A stretch of 64,000 nucleotides of DNA, from NCBI RefSeq assembly GCF_021603645.1, contig NZ_BQHJ01000005.1, positions 434,001 through 498,000 on the forward strand. The letters run 5' to 3'. The stretch comes from Pseudomonas pseudonitroreducens (lineage in GTDB: Bacteria > Pseudomonadota > Gammaproteobacteria > Pseudomonadales > Pseudomonadaceae). The position numbers and the translations under genes were made by a program. Positions 50,200 through 59,199 of the stretch are shown here, piece by piece; the first letter of the stretch is position 1, and the number at the start of each line of letters is the position of its first letter. The notes beneath the pieces were generated by a model. It did not search any database and was not told where the DNA came from. It saw only the letters and a list, made by a program, of their open reading frames with translations.

Positions 50200-51561
50200 T
50201 CAGGTCGCCAGGCTCAGCGATGCCGACTGCTGCAGCGAGCGGCCCTTGGTTTCCGGTGCCCAGGCTAGGCAGATGAAGAAGGCCAGCAGGGTGATCGCCG
50301 CGCCGATCAGCAGGGTTGCCTGCAAACCGATGGACTCGATGCCGATCGGCATCAGGTAGGTGCCGGTGGCCGCACCGATGCGGCTGAAGCCGACCGCCAC
50401 GCCAACAGCGGTGGCGCGCACGGAAGTGGGGAACAGCTCGTTGGGGTAGATCCATTCCAGGATGCTCGGCCCGCCGGAGACAAAGGCGTAGAAGGCAAAG
50501 GCGCCGACAATGAACCAGGCCGGTGCGTCCGCCCACAGGCCCAGGGCCAGCAGCGGCAGTGCCATCAGCGCGAAGGGCACCACCACCATCGGGCGGCGGC
50601 CCCAGGTTTCCACCAGCTTCAGCGCCGGAATCACGCCGATGGCGAAGAGAATGGCGATCATCAGCTCGCCCAGGGTCGAGGAGTTCTCGCCTTTGATACC
50701 GGCGGTCAGCAGGATCATGCTGCCGAAGGTGTAGAGCACGTACTGCGGGGTGATCTGCGCGAAGTAGAGCATGCCGCACATGATGGTGCGCTTGAGGTAG
50801 CCGCCCGAGGAAATCATCTTCAGGTCGCTCTTCCACGAGCGGTGGCGACCGCCGTCGTTCAGCTCGGCGACGTCGGCCGGGGTGATCACCACGTCCTTGG
50901 CGTAGACCAGCCTGATCACCTGCTGCGCTTCCTCGATACGCCCCTTGCTGGCCAGCCAGCGCGGCGATTCCGGGATACCGCGGCGGATCAGTACGACGAT
51001 GATGCCGACCACTGCGCCGCTGAACAGCATCCAGCGCCACAGCGAATGGTCGCCGGTCCAGGAAACCATCAGGTAGCCGACGATGAACGCCGTCATCGCG
51101 CCGCAGGACCAGGCCAGGCCGGATACACCGATCATGAAGCCACGGCGCTTGGACGGGGTGAACTCGGTCAGCAGCGAGGTGGCGATGGGATAGTCCGCAC
51201 CCACCGCGAGGCCGATGACGAAGCGCAGCACGATCAGTTGCCAGGCCTCGGTGACGAAGGCGGACAGGCCGCAGGCGAGCACCAGCACGGTGAGATCGAG
51301 GGCGTACATGGTTTCCCGGCCGATGCGGTTGGTGATGGCGCCGAACACCGTCGCGCCGAAGAAGATGCCCAGCAGCGAGGCCGCGCCGATCAGGCCGGTT
51401 TCCACCGAAGTGGCGGCGATGTCCTGGCCGAAGCCGATCAGTGCAATGCCGATCAGGCTGAGAATGTAGCCGTCGAGGAAGGGCCCGCCGCAGCAGGCCA
51501 GCAGCAGTTTCCGGTGAAATTTCGATACCGGGGAATGTTCAATGACATCAAACACGCTCAT
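50200..51561 (-). CDS. MFS transporter, sugar-porter/metabolite-H+ symporter type
   Basis: 453 aa from ATG 51561. The frame upstream is open but lacks a start signal. Twelve hydrophobic segments are visible. Loop 2-3 signature GAITNRIGRE, the R-x-x-x-G segment RFVIGLAVGADYPIATSL, and RRGIPESPRWLASKGR after TM6 (PESPRWL is a sugar-porter hallmark), plus APETKGRSL after TM12, place it in the family of inositol, aromatic-acid and sugar symporters. Substrate unknown. It is monocistronic with its own terminator. Confidence 0.85.
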   Translation of the reverse strand: MSVFDVIEHSPVSKFHRKLLLACCGGPFLDGYILSLIGIALIGFGQDIAATSVETGLIGAASLLGIFFGATVFGAITNRIGRETMYALDLTVLVLACGLSAFVTEAWQLIVLRFVIGLAVGADYPIATSLLTEFTPSKRRGFMIGVSGLAWSCGAMTAFIVGYLMVSWTGDHSLWRWMLFSGAVVGIIVVLIRRGIPESPRWLASKGRIEEAQQVIRLVYAKDVVITPADVAELNDGGRHRSWKSDLKMISSGGYLKRTIMCGMLYFAQITPQYVLYTFGSMILLTAGIKGENSSTLGELMIAILFAIGVIPALKLVETWGRRPMVVVPFALMALPLLALGLWADAPAWFIVGAFAFYAFVSGGPSILEWIYPNELFPTSVRATAVGVAVGFSRIGAATGTYLMPIGIESIGLQATLLIGAAITLLAFFICLAWAPETKGRSLQQSASLSLAT

Positions 51562-51795
51562 GGGTACAACCTTTGTTGAATTTATAAGTGGCCGGGCAGG
51601 CAGCTTTCTTTTGCCGGCTACAGGCGGCAGGAGCCCGTATCCAGAGGCCGGCAAGGGGGAGGCAGAGGGTGCAGGGATGGGCCCGGAGGGACAATTCACC
51701 CAAGGTAAGAAGTGCCGCGCAGGGGCCTGTACGATCGTATGAACGAGGCTTTTCCCGTGCGGCGGTCCGGCAGACGGGCGCGCGCCGAGCCCGTG

Positions 51796-53535
51796 CTAGG
51801 GGTGCTGCTCCTGGCGAGACAGCTGCAGGTCCACGACGGCGCAGCAGCCTTGGCCGGGGGCATGGGAAACCTGCAGCTCGCCGCCGATGCTGCTGATCAG
51901 GTGCTGGGCGATGTTCAGGCTGAGGCTGTTGCGCGACGAGGTGTGCGCGGGATAGTCGCGGGTCAGTTCGGCGAGGGAATAGGCGCGCATTTCGCGGCGC
52001 CGGGTGCCCGGCAGGCCTTCGATGGTGATGCGCACGTCCATCCGCTCCTGCTTCGGGCTGGCGGCGATGCGCAGGCGCACGCCGCCGTCCTCGGCCAGGT
52101 CGATCACATACAGGCCCAGGTGCCGCAGGGCCTCGCGCAGGGACTTGGCGTCGACCAGCAGGGTTGTCCGCGAGCGCCTGTCGATGTCCAGTTCAAGGCG
52201 CAGCTGCTTCTGCTCGGCCGCGCCGTGCAGAATGTCGAGCACCTCGGTGGCGAGCTCGTCCAGCCGCGTCGGCAGCAGGGGAACCTGTTCCTGGGCGATG
52301 AGCGCCCGCTTGAGGGAGGCGCCGTGTACCCGCAGCTCCTCGAGGATCGACAGGGCCTGGTCGAGAGACGACGGCCCGGGCTGCTCGAGGGTGTCGGCGA
52401 GAGCCTGGATGCGCTCGTTCAGGTGGCTGGTCGCGCTGCTGAACAGGTCGGTCAGTTGCTGGTGCGCCAGTTCGCTGGCTTCGGCCCGGCTGCGCAGCTC
52501 GTTGAGCTGGTCGTAGCGCTCGGTGATATCGGTGCTGCAGCAGATCATCCCGAGCAACTTGCCGTCGCCATCGCGATACGGCGTACCCCAGTGGTGCAGC
52601 ACGCGGCGCTCGCCATGGACGCTGAGTTCGATGTCCTTGTTGAAAGGCTGCTCCTGGGCGATGGCGCGTTGCAGGAAGCGCAGCATGTTGCGCGCGTCGC
52701 TGGGCGGGTACCAGTCCACCTCGGTGGTGCGGGTGCCGAGCACATCGTCCAGCTGCGCCTGGTACAGCTCCAGGTGCGCCGGATTGGCGTACACCAGGCG
52801 TGCTTCGGTATCGCGAACGTAGAAGGCCGCCGGCAGGCTCTCGACCATGGCGCGCCACAGGGGCGCTTCGCCTCCCTCGGCGGCCGCTGGGTGAGTTTCG
52901 CTGGCGGGCGCGGCGAGGCGGTTGCGGCGGGCGAAGTCGATCAGCTCGAGCATGCTGGAGAGGTTGAGCTTGCTGCGCATGCGCGCCCGGTAGGTGCTGA
53001 CGGACTTCTCGCTGATGGTCAGCTCGTGGGCGATCTCCTGGTTGCTGTAACCGCTGGCGAGCAGGCTGAGCACGCTCAGCTCGCGGTTGGACAGCGCGGC
53101 GACGCGCTCGGCGTCGTTCTCCTGCAGGCTGCCGCGGTGCACGCTGCCGAGCATGTCGGCGGGAAAGTAGCTGTGTCCGCGCAGCAGCACCGCCAGGGCC
53201 TCCTTGAGCCGGTCGATGTCCTGGTGCTTGCTGACGAAGCCCGAGGCGCCGGCCTGCAGGAAGCGTCCGACATAGTGCTCGGAGTCCTGGGTGCTGTAGC
53301 CCAGTATCGGCAGCGTCATGCCACGGCCGCGCAGGCGCGCGATGACGTCCAGGCCGGTGAGCTGCGACAGGTCGATATCGATGATCAGCAGGTCCGGCGC
53401 CAGGCGGCTGGTCAGGCTCAGCGCCTCGAGACCGTTGCAGGCCTCGCCGATGACCGTGTGGCGCTCCGCCTGCAGCAGCATGCGCACCGCGTAACGGGTC
53501 ATCGGGTGTTCGTCGGCAATCAGTATTCGCGCCAT
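51796..53535 (-). CDS. REC - LuxR HTH - PAS - degenerate histidine-kinase fusion protein
   Basis: 579 aa. Residues 1-120 are a receiver (acidic D8-E9, D53 as phosphosite in LLIIDIDLS, Lys in SKHQD). About 145-205 is a NarL/FixJ-type HTH (LSNRELSVLSLLASGYSNQEIAHEL ... STYRARMRSKLNL). About 230-345 is a PAS domain (AFYVRDTEARLVYANPAHL to CCSTDITER). The end (about 350-575) resembles a kinase core. A helix with SATSHLNERI could carry the phospho-His, but the ATPase N-box lacks its Asn and the G-boxes are weak (LSLNIAQHLISSIGGELQV). An HTH normally ends such proteins, so the added sensor module is unusual. It may tune DNA binding by a PAS ligand rather than phosphorylate. Divergent from a c-di-GMP phosphodiesterase gene. 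Confidence 0.8.
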   Translation of the reverse strand: MARILIADEHPMTRYAVRMLLQAERHTVIGEACNGLEALSLTSRLAPDLLIIDIDLSQLTGLDVIARLRGRGMTLPILGYSTQDSEHYVGRFLQAGASGFVSKHQDIDRLKEALAVLLRGHSYFPADMLGSVHRGSLQENDAERVAALSNRELSVLSLLASGYSNQEIAHELTISEKSVSTYRARMRSKLNLSSMLELIDFARRNRLAAPASETHPAAAEGGEAPLWRAMVESLPAAFYVRDTEARLVYANPAHLELYQAQLDDVLGTRTTEVDWYPPSDARNMLRFLQRAIAQEQPFNKDIELSVHGERRVLHHWGTPYRDGDGKLLGMICCSTDITERYDQLNELRSRAEASELAHQQLTDLFSSATSHLNERIQALADTLEQPGPSSLDQALSILEELRVHGASLKRALIAQEQVPLLPTRLDELATEVLDILHGAAEQKQLRLELDIDRRSRTTLLVDAKSLREALRHLGLYVIDLAEDGGVRLRIAASPKQERMDVRITIEGLPGTRRREMRAYSLAELTRDYPAHTSSRNSLSLNIAQHLISSIGGELQVSHAPGQGCCAVVDLQLSRQEQHP

Positions 53536-53693
53536 CTCGTCCCCCTGGTGTGGGTTTGACTCTAGGGCATGCTGATCGCCTTCGTGTAATCATTTTCCTA
53601 CAAATCTTGACTGGATTTCGCATCCTCACGAGGCGATTGCAGGGAAAGAATGCGCTTACAAAGCTCTCCCACTTTCTCCTCAAGGTGACCCAC

Positions 53694-55250
53694 ATGAGTC
53701 GCGCTCGCATCGTCAGGACCGGCATCGGTGCCGGCCTGCTGGGTGTCGCTCTGCTAATGGCCGGCACTGGTTACCTGGCCTGGACCCTGGTTGTGCAGCA
53801 CACCGCGGAGCGTCTGGAGACCCTGGCCAGGCTCGCCTCGCAGCGCGCCGACAGCACCGTCGCCCAGGCTGCCGCTGCATTGCGCGAGCTGAACCGTTCA
53901 CCGCTACCGCCGTGCTCGGCAGAGGGCATCGAGCAGATGCGCCTGCTGGTGATCGACACGCTGGCGGTGAAGGCGGTGGGGTACGTCGAGGAAGAGGTAT
54001 TCGCCTGCAGCTCCTGGGGTGTGGAAGGGCACGCGCTGGAGCAGTGGCCGGAAGACCTGCGTACCGCTGACGGCATCGGAGTGTCGATCAACGTGCAGCC
54101 TTCCGTGACGTCGGCCAAGCCGATGCTGGCCCTGCGCGACGCCGCGTTCAACCTGCTGCTCGACCCCGAGCATTTCCTCGAGACCTCCCTCGCGCCCGGT
54201 GTCAGCCTGGCGCTGGGTACGCCGGCTGGGCACTGGCTGGGAACGCCCGCGAACGGCTTCGCCCACTTCCTCGCGCGAATCCACGGCGAACCGCACACCG
54301 CGCTGCGCGACGCCTATCTGTATACCCGGGTCAGGCATGGCAACTGGCAGACGGTGGCGGCCGTCACCCGCGAGGAAATTCTTCGCGATCTGTGGCGCGA
54401 GCTGCTCATGCTCGCACCGTTGGCGCTGCTGCTGTCCGGCCTCTGGTGCTGGCTGGTGGCGCGCCGAGTGCGTGCCAGTCTGTCGCCGCTGGCGATGCTG
54501 ACGCGAGCGGTGGCCAACGGCGAGTTCAGCGCCTTCTACCAGCCCATCCTGGACCTGCGCGACGGCCGCTGCATTGGCGCAGAAGCCCTGGTGCGCTGGG
54601 CTCGCGCGGATGGCTCGGTGGTCATGCCGGAAGGTTTTCTTGCGCTGGCCGAATCCAGCGGCCTGATCGAGGCAATCACCGCGCAGGTGATATCGACGGC
54701 CTGCCGCGAGCTGGGCCCCAGCCTCGCTTCCGGGCAGCTGCAGCATGTGTCGATCAACCTGTCGGCGCAGGACGTGGCGAGCGGGAACTTCCTCCCGCGC
54801 CTGCTCGAAGCGCGGCAGCGTGCGGGCATCGCTGCCCAGAGCATCTGGCTGGAAGTGACCGAGGGCAGCCTGCTGATCATCGACGCCGCGCACCGCACGC
54901 TGGCGCAAAGCCGCGAGGCCGGCCACCCGATTGCCCTGGACGACTTCGGCACCGGCTATTCCAGCCTGCAGTACCTGCGGCGCCTGCCGCTGGACCTGCT
55001 GAAGATCGACCGCTCCTTCGTCCAGTCGCTGTCGGCCGGTACGCCTTGCCCGGTGACCGACCACACTATCGCCATGGCCCGCCAGCTGGAGTTGCTACTG
55101 GTGGCCGAAGGCATCGAGAGCGACGAACAATTGCAGTACCTGCGTCAGCGCGGCGTGCATTACGGCCAGGGCTGGCTGTTCGGCAAGGCGATGCCACGCG
55201 ACGAGTTCCTGGCCTATGTCGCCAGCCACCACTGGCGGGCGGCGTCATGA
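53694..55250 (+). CDS. CSS-motif EAL c-di-GMP phosphodiesterase
   Basis: 518 aa from ATG 53694 (AAGGTGA upstream). Two membrane helices (about 10-34 and 238-260) bracket a periplasmic CSS domain with the conserved Cys in PPCSAEG and the CSS triad in FACSSWG. The EAL domain (about 285-510) retains EALVRW, the Asn in SINLSAQD, the Glu in LEVTEG, DDFGTGYSSL, KIDRSF and AEGIES, so it should be active. In E. coli PdeC-type proteins a periplasmic disulfide between these cysteines restrains activity, linking c-di-GMP breakdown to periplasmic redox state. Its divergent neighbour is the REC-HTH fusion, a candidate regulator. Confidence 0.9.
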   Translation: MSRARIVRTGIGAGLLGVALLMAGTGYLAWTLVVQHTAERLETLARLASQRADSTVAQAAAALRELNRSPLPPCSAEGIEQMRLLVIDTLAVKAVGYVEEEVFACSSWGVEGHALEQWPEDLRTADGIGVSINVQPSVTSAKPMLALRDAAFNLLLDPEHFLETSLAPGVSLALGTPAGHWLGTPANGFAHFLARIHGEPHTALRDAYLYTRVRHGNWQTVAAVTREEILRDLWRELLMLAPLALLLSGLWCWLVARRVRASLSPLAMLTRAVANGEFSAFYQPILDLRDGRCIGAEALVRWARADGSVVMPEGFLALAESSGLIEAITAQVISTACRELGPSLASGQLQHVSINLSAQDVASGNFLPRLLEARQRAGIAAQSIWLEVTEGSLLIIDAAHRTLAQSREAGHPIALDDFGTGYSSLQYLRRLPLDLLKIDRSFVQSLSAGTPCPVTDHTIAMARQLELLLVAEGIESDEQLQYLRQRGVHYGQGWLFGKAMPRDEFLAYVASHHWRAAS

Positions 55251-55291
55251 GGCTTGCCATTTCCTGTTAGCCAAACGAGAGCTTGATCACC

Positions 55292-55696
55292 ATGAAAACT
55301 TCACTGCTGCTGTTCTGCCTGCTCGGCGTCACGCCTTCATTCGCACTGGCTGCCGACACCGTCACGACGGTCCCGGTGCACTTCGCCAAGGGCGCGAGCA
55401 GCACCGCCATCAAGGGCAGCTTCAAGGGTTACGACACGGTCCTCTACACCCTCTCGGCCAAGGCCGGGCAACACATGAAAGTCGGCGTCACCGGTAGCAG
55501 CAACGCCAACTTCAACCTCTTCGTTCCGGGCGACAAGCCGGGCGAGTCGACGGCCCTGGGCGCTGGCTCCGTCGGTCAGGACTGGAGCGGCGCGTTGCCG
55601 GCCTCGGGAACCTACAGCGTGCAGGTCTACCAGATGCGTGCGAGCGCACGGCGCGGCGAAACGGTGAACTACAGCATCCACTTCAGTATCGAGTGA
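55292..55696 (+). CDS. pliG: PliG-like periplasmic inhibitor of g-type lysozyme
   Basis: 134 aa with a signal peptide (MKTSLLLFCLLGVTPSFALAAD). ATG 55292 is chosen over an ATG three codons earlier because the signal then starts normally. The mature part follows E. coli PliG in order: HFAKGASSTAIKGSFKGYD, YTLSAKAGQHMKVGV, LPASGTYSVQVYQMRASARR and a final short strand. The length also matches. PliG proteins block goose-type lysozymes in the periplasm. It stands 42 nt after the phosphodiesterase and may be co-transcribed. Confidence 0.75.
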   Translation: MKTSLLLFCLLGVTPSFALAADTVTTVPVHFAKGASSTAIKGSFKGYDTVLYTLSAKAGQHMKVGVTGSSNANFNLFVPGDKPGESTALGAGSVGQDWSGALPASGTYSVQVYQMRASARRGETVNYSIHFSIE

Positions 55697-55720
55697 CACG
55701 CGACCCGCCTGGCTGGCGAC

Positions 55721-56503
55721 TCAGGGCTTCTCGGCCCAGGTCGCCAGGAAGGTCGGCAGGAAACGATCCACCACGAAGCGTGGGTTGGGCTGTTCGTCCT
55801 CGATGAAGCCGCGCAGGACGAAGCCCGCTTGCAGTTGCCCGCCGATCTGCTCGGCCAGGCTATGGCCGAACACCAGTGCCTCACCGCGCTGCTGCTTGTC
55901 CTTCAGGGCCTCGGCCGGCAGGTCGCGCAGGTCGGAATAGGGCAGCTTGAAGGCCGGGCGCAGCAGCCCTTGCTCGGCCAGCGCCGGGTCGCGCGCGCCG
56001 ATGAACACCACCGGATTGTAGAAACTGGCGAGCAACCGGCCACCGCTGCGCAAGGTGCGGAAGCACTCGCGCCAGACCGGGCGGATATCCGGTACATAGA
56101 GATTGGAAATCGGCTGGAAGATGCAGTCGAAGTGGCCATCGGCGAAGGCCGACAGATCACGCATGTCGCCCAGCACGGTTTCCAATTGCAGGCCGTCGCG
56201 CTCGGCTACGTGGCGATCCCGCGCCAGTTGCTCGGGGCTCGCATCCAGCACCGTCACCTGTGCCCCGGCGGCCGCCAGCACGGGCGCCTGCTGCCCGCCA
56301 CCGGAGGCCAGGCAGAGGATGCGCTGGCCGCCGACGTCGCCCAGCCATGCCGGCGGCAGCGGGGAAGGCGTGAGATGCACCTGCCAGTCGCCGCGCCGCG
56401 CGGCCGCCGTGATCTCCGGGCCGACCGGCTGGCTCCATGGCCCTTGCTCGCGGGCCTGGCGGTCCCAGGCAAGCTGATTGTGCTTGAAGATATCGAAAGG
56501 CAT
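55721..56503 (-). CDS. class I SAM-dependent methyltransferase
   Basis: 260 aa from ATG 56503 with GAGGAA upstream. The SAM-binding motif I is ILCLASGGGQQAPVLAAAGA (about 62-81), then the acidic VTVLDAS end of strand 2, and LGDMRDLSAFADGHFDCIF for motifs II-III. It lies 10 nt after the MFS efflux gene on the same strand, so it is the last gene of the pump operon. It may methylate a toxic substrate or an exported metabolite, but no substrate can be read from the sequence. Confidence 0.82.
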   Translation of the reverse strand: MPFDIFKHNQLAWDRQAREQGPWSQPVGPEITAAARRGDWQVHLTPSPLPPAWLGDVGGQRILCLASGGGQQAPVLAAAGAQVTVLDASPEQLARDRHVAERDGLQLETVLGDMRDLSAFADGHFDCIFQPISNLYVPDIRPVWRECFRTLRSGGRLLASFYNPVVFIGARDPALAEQGLLRPAFKLPYSDLRDLPAEALKDKQQRGEALVFGHSLAEQIGGQLQAGFVLRGFIEDEQPNPRFVVDRFLPTFLATWAEKP

Positions 56504-56513
56504 GCAGATTCCT

Positions 56514-58049
56514 CTAGGAACGCGGGTTGCCGCGCAGGGCCAGTGCGGCCACCGCACAGGCCAGCAGGGCGATGAAAGACAGATAGAACGCATCACCGTA
56601 GGCCATGAGGAATGCCTCGTGGCGAATGTTCGCGCCCAGGCGGGCGAGGGTTTCGGCCTGCGCCGGCAGCCATTCGTTGAGCGCGAAGGCGCTGCCGGGG
56701 TCGTCTTGCAGGCGTTCCTGCAGGGCTGGCGAGAAGAGCGTCAGCTGTTCGCCGATGCGCTCGGAGTGGAAGCGCTCGCGCTGCGAGACGATCTGTGTCA
56801 GCGCCGCCGTCCCCACCGCGCCGCCGAGGTTGCGCAGCATGGAGAACAGCGCCGAGGCAGAACCGGCCTGCTGTTTGGACAACCCGGAAACCGCCAGCAC
56901 CGACAGCGCCACCATGATGAACGGCTGGCCGATGCCGCGGACTACGGTGGAGGGAATGATCACGTTGGCCGCGCTGTCGGCATCCAGGTGTGCACCGAGA
57001 TAACAGCCCAGCGCCATGATGGCGAAGCCGCTGGCGACCATCAGCTTGGCGTTCAGCCAGCGCATCAGGCGCGGCATCAGCGGTGCCAGGAGCAATTGCA
57101 CGAGGCCATAGGCGATCAGGCTGACGCCGATCTCGCGGGCATTGTAGCCATGCAACTGGGACAGGTAGTTCGGCACCAGGAACACCAGGCCGAAGGTCGC
57201 TGCGCCGAAAATAAACATTGCCGCGCTGGCCACGCCGAAGTTGTAGCCGGCCAGCAGGCGCAGGTTGATGAACGAGCGCCGGCCGAACAGCTGCGTATGG
57301 ATGAACAGGAGAAGCGCGAGTACGCCGACGAGCAACATGCCAGTGATGAAGTCGGAACCGAACCAGTCCTTGCGCCCACCTTCCTCCAGCACGACCTGGA
57401 TCGCCCCCAGGCCGATGATCATGCTGACGATGCCCAGCCAGTCGCCGTTGCGCAGCTTGTGCACCTGCATGGCTTGCGGCGCTATCGCCCAGGCCACGGC
57501 AGCCAGCAGGAGCAGGCCGGGGATCAGTTGCAGGTAGAAGATCCAGCGCCAACTGTAGGCGTCGGTAAGCCAGCCACCGATGGACGGCCCGGCAGCCTGG
57601 GCGACGCTGTTGGACAGGCTGAACAACGCCATGCCCATGGCTACCCGCGATGCCGGCAGCTCGGTGATGATCAGCTGGAACGACAGTGGGATCAGCACCG
57701 CGCCGGCCGCCCCCTGGATCACGCGGATAGCGATCAGGGTGGCAAGGTTCGGCGAGAACGAGCAGGCCACCGAGGCCGCCAGGAAGATCCCCGAGCCGAC
57801 CAGCATCACCCGGCGCAGGGAAAACACTTCGACCAGCCAGGCGGTCAGCGGGATGATCACGATCTCGGCGACCAGGTAAGCCGTGGAAATCCACGAGCCT
57901 TCCTCGAAGCTGGCACTCAGCGAACCCTGGATTTCCGGCAGGGCGGCGCTGGTCACGTGCACATTCATGCCGGCCATGAAGCAGCCGAGCAGCCCGCCGA
58001 TCACCGCTACCCAGGCTTTCAGCGAGGTTTTTTCGCTCTCACTGGCCAT
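56514..58049 (-). CDS. EmrB/DHA2-family MFS multidrug exporter
   Basis: 511 aa from ATG 58049 (an ATG 21 nt earlier is possible). About 14 transmembrane helices, as in DHA2 proteins. Signature segments are GMNVHVTSAALPEIQGSL in TM1 (motif D1-like), STAYLVAEIVIIPLTAWL, RVIQGAAGAVLIPLSFQLI and GPSIGGWLTDAYSWRWIFYL (motif C). It overlaps the HlyD gene by 11 nt. It forms the inner-membrane part of a tripartite pump with the HlyD adaptor and the OMF channel encoded upstream. Confidence 0.9.
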   Translation of the reverse strand: MASESEKTSLKAWVAVIGGLLGCFMAGMNVHVTSAALPEIQGSLSASFEEGSWISTAYLVAEIVIIPLTAWLVEVFSLRRVMLVGSGIFLAASVACSFSPNLATLIAIRVIQGAAGAVLIPLSFQLIITELPASRVAMGMALFSLSNSVAQAAGPSIGGWLTDAYSWRWIFYLQLIPGLLLLAAVAWAIAPQAMQVHKLRNGDWLGIVSMIIGLGAIQVVLEEGGRKDWFGSDFITGMLLVGVLALLLFIHTQLFGRRSFINLRLLAGYNFGVASAAMFIFGAATFGLVFLVPNYLSQLHGYNAREIGVSLIAYGLVQLLLAPLMPRLMRWLNAKLMVASGFAIMALGCYLGAHLDADSAANVIIPSTVVRGIGQPFIMVALSVLAVSGLSKQQAGSASALFSMLRNLGGAVGTAALTQIVSQRERFHSERIGEQLTLFSPALQERLQDDPGSAFALNEWLPAQAETLARLGANIRHEAFLMAYGDAFYLSFIALLACAVAALALRGNPRS

Positions 58050-59199
58050 CGGCTTGCGCCTCGCCGCCATCGCGGGTATCCACCTCGGCGATCACCGACA
58101 TGCCGGGGAGGATCGGCAACTGCTCGCGAGCGCCGGGGTCCAGGGCAATCTTCACCGGGAAGCGCTGGACGATCTTGGTGAAGTTGCCCGTGGCGTTGTC
58201 CGGCGGCAGCAAGGCGAAGATCGACCCCGAGCCGGGCGAGACACTCTCGATACGGCCATGCAGCCGCACCTGCGGGAAACTGTCCAGGCGCAGCTCCACC
58301 GACTGGCCGGGGCGCATGCGGCGCAGTTGGGTTTCCTTGTAGTTGGCCACCACGTAGGACTGCTCCAGCGGCACCAGGGCCAGCAGTGGCAGGCCGGGCG
58401 TGACGTACTGGCGCTGGCGTACCCGGCGTTGGCCAACGACGCCGGCGATGGGCGCGCGGATCAAGGTGTCCTCCAGTTCATGTTCCGCCAGGGCCAGGCT
58501 GGCATCTGCCTCGGCGGCGCGGGCCTGACGCTGTTGCAATTGCGCGGCGGCTTGTGCGCGGCCGGCCTGGAGTACGTTCAGGCGGGTGCGCTGCCGGCTG
58601 GCCGCGGCTTCGGCGCGGCTGAGCGTGGAGCGGGCCCGCGCGAAGTCGGCGGTGACGCTCTCCAGGCGCTGGCTGCTGGCGGCCTGCTGGGCGACGAGGT
58701 CGCGGTAGCGCTGGAAGTCCAGTTGCGCGCGCTGGCGTTCGGCACGGGCGCTGTCGATCTCGGCGACGGCCTGGTCGATCAGCGCCTGCTGTTCCTGCAA
58801 CTGGGCGTCGAATGTCACCAGCGCGGCCTGTTGCGCGGCGATGGCGGCACGCGCTTCGACCTGCCGTGCCCGGGCCTGCGCCAGTCGTGCCTGATAATCG
58901 CGATCCTGAATGCGTACCAGCGCCGTGCCGGCGCTGACGCTCTGGTTGTCAGCGACCAGCACCTCGGCGACGTAGCCGGACACCTTCGGGCTGATGGTGA
59001 TCCAGTCGGCACGCACGTAGGCGTCATCGGTTTCCTCCAGGTAGCGACCGATGCTCGCCCAGTAGGAGCCGTACCCCAGCACGGCGAGCAGCAGCACGCA
59101 GCTGCCCAGCCACAGCAGGCGGCGCTGGCGACGCCTGCTTTCGCGCTGAGCTTTGTGTTCGGCGGCTTCGGCTTGTTGTTCGGCGACGGCCATATTCAT
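58039..59199 (-). CDS. HlyD/EmrA-family periplasmic adaptor
   Basis: 386 aa. An N-terminal inner-membrane anchor (RRLLWLGSCVLLLAVLGYGS) is followed by the lipoyl half-motif (ADWITISPKVSGYVAEVLV), a long alpha-hairpin coiled coil (about 95-245, Gln/Ala-rich), the second lipoyl half (LIRAPIAGVVGQRRV) and a beta-barrel domain. It starts in a 4-nt overlap with the OMF stop. It bridges the MFS pump and the outer-membrane channel. Confidence 0.9.
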   Translation of the reverse strand: MNMAVAEQQAEAAEHKAQRESRRRQRRLLWLGSCVLLLAVLGYGSYWASIGRYLEETDDAYVRADWITISPKVSGYVAEVLVADNQSVSAGTALVRIQDRDYQARLAQARARQVEARAAIAAQQAALVTFDAQLQEQQALIDQAVAEIDSARAERQRAQLDFQRYRDLVAQQAASSQRLESVTADFARARSTLSRAEAAASRQRTRLNVLQAGRAQAAAQLQQRQARAAEADASLALAEHELEDTLIRAPIAGVVGQRRVRQRQYVTPGLPLLALVPLEQSYVVANYKETQLRRMRPGQSVELRLDSFPQVRLHGRIESVSPGSGSIFALLPPDNATGNFTKIVQRFPVKIALDPGAREQLPILPGMSVIAEVDTRDGGEAQADGQ

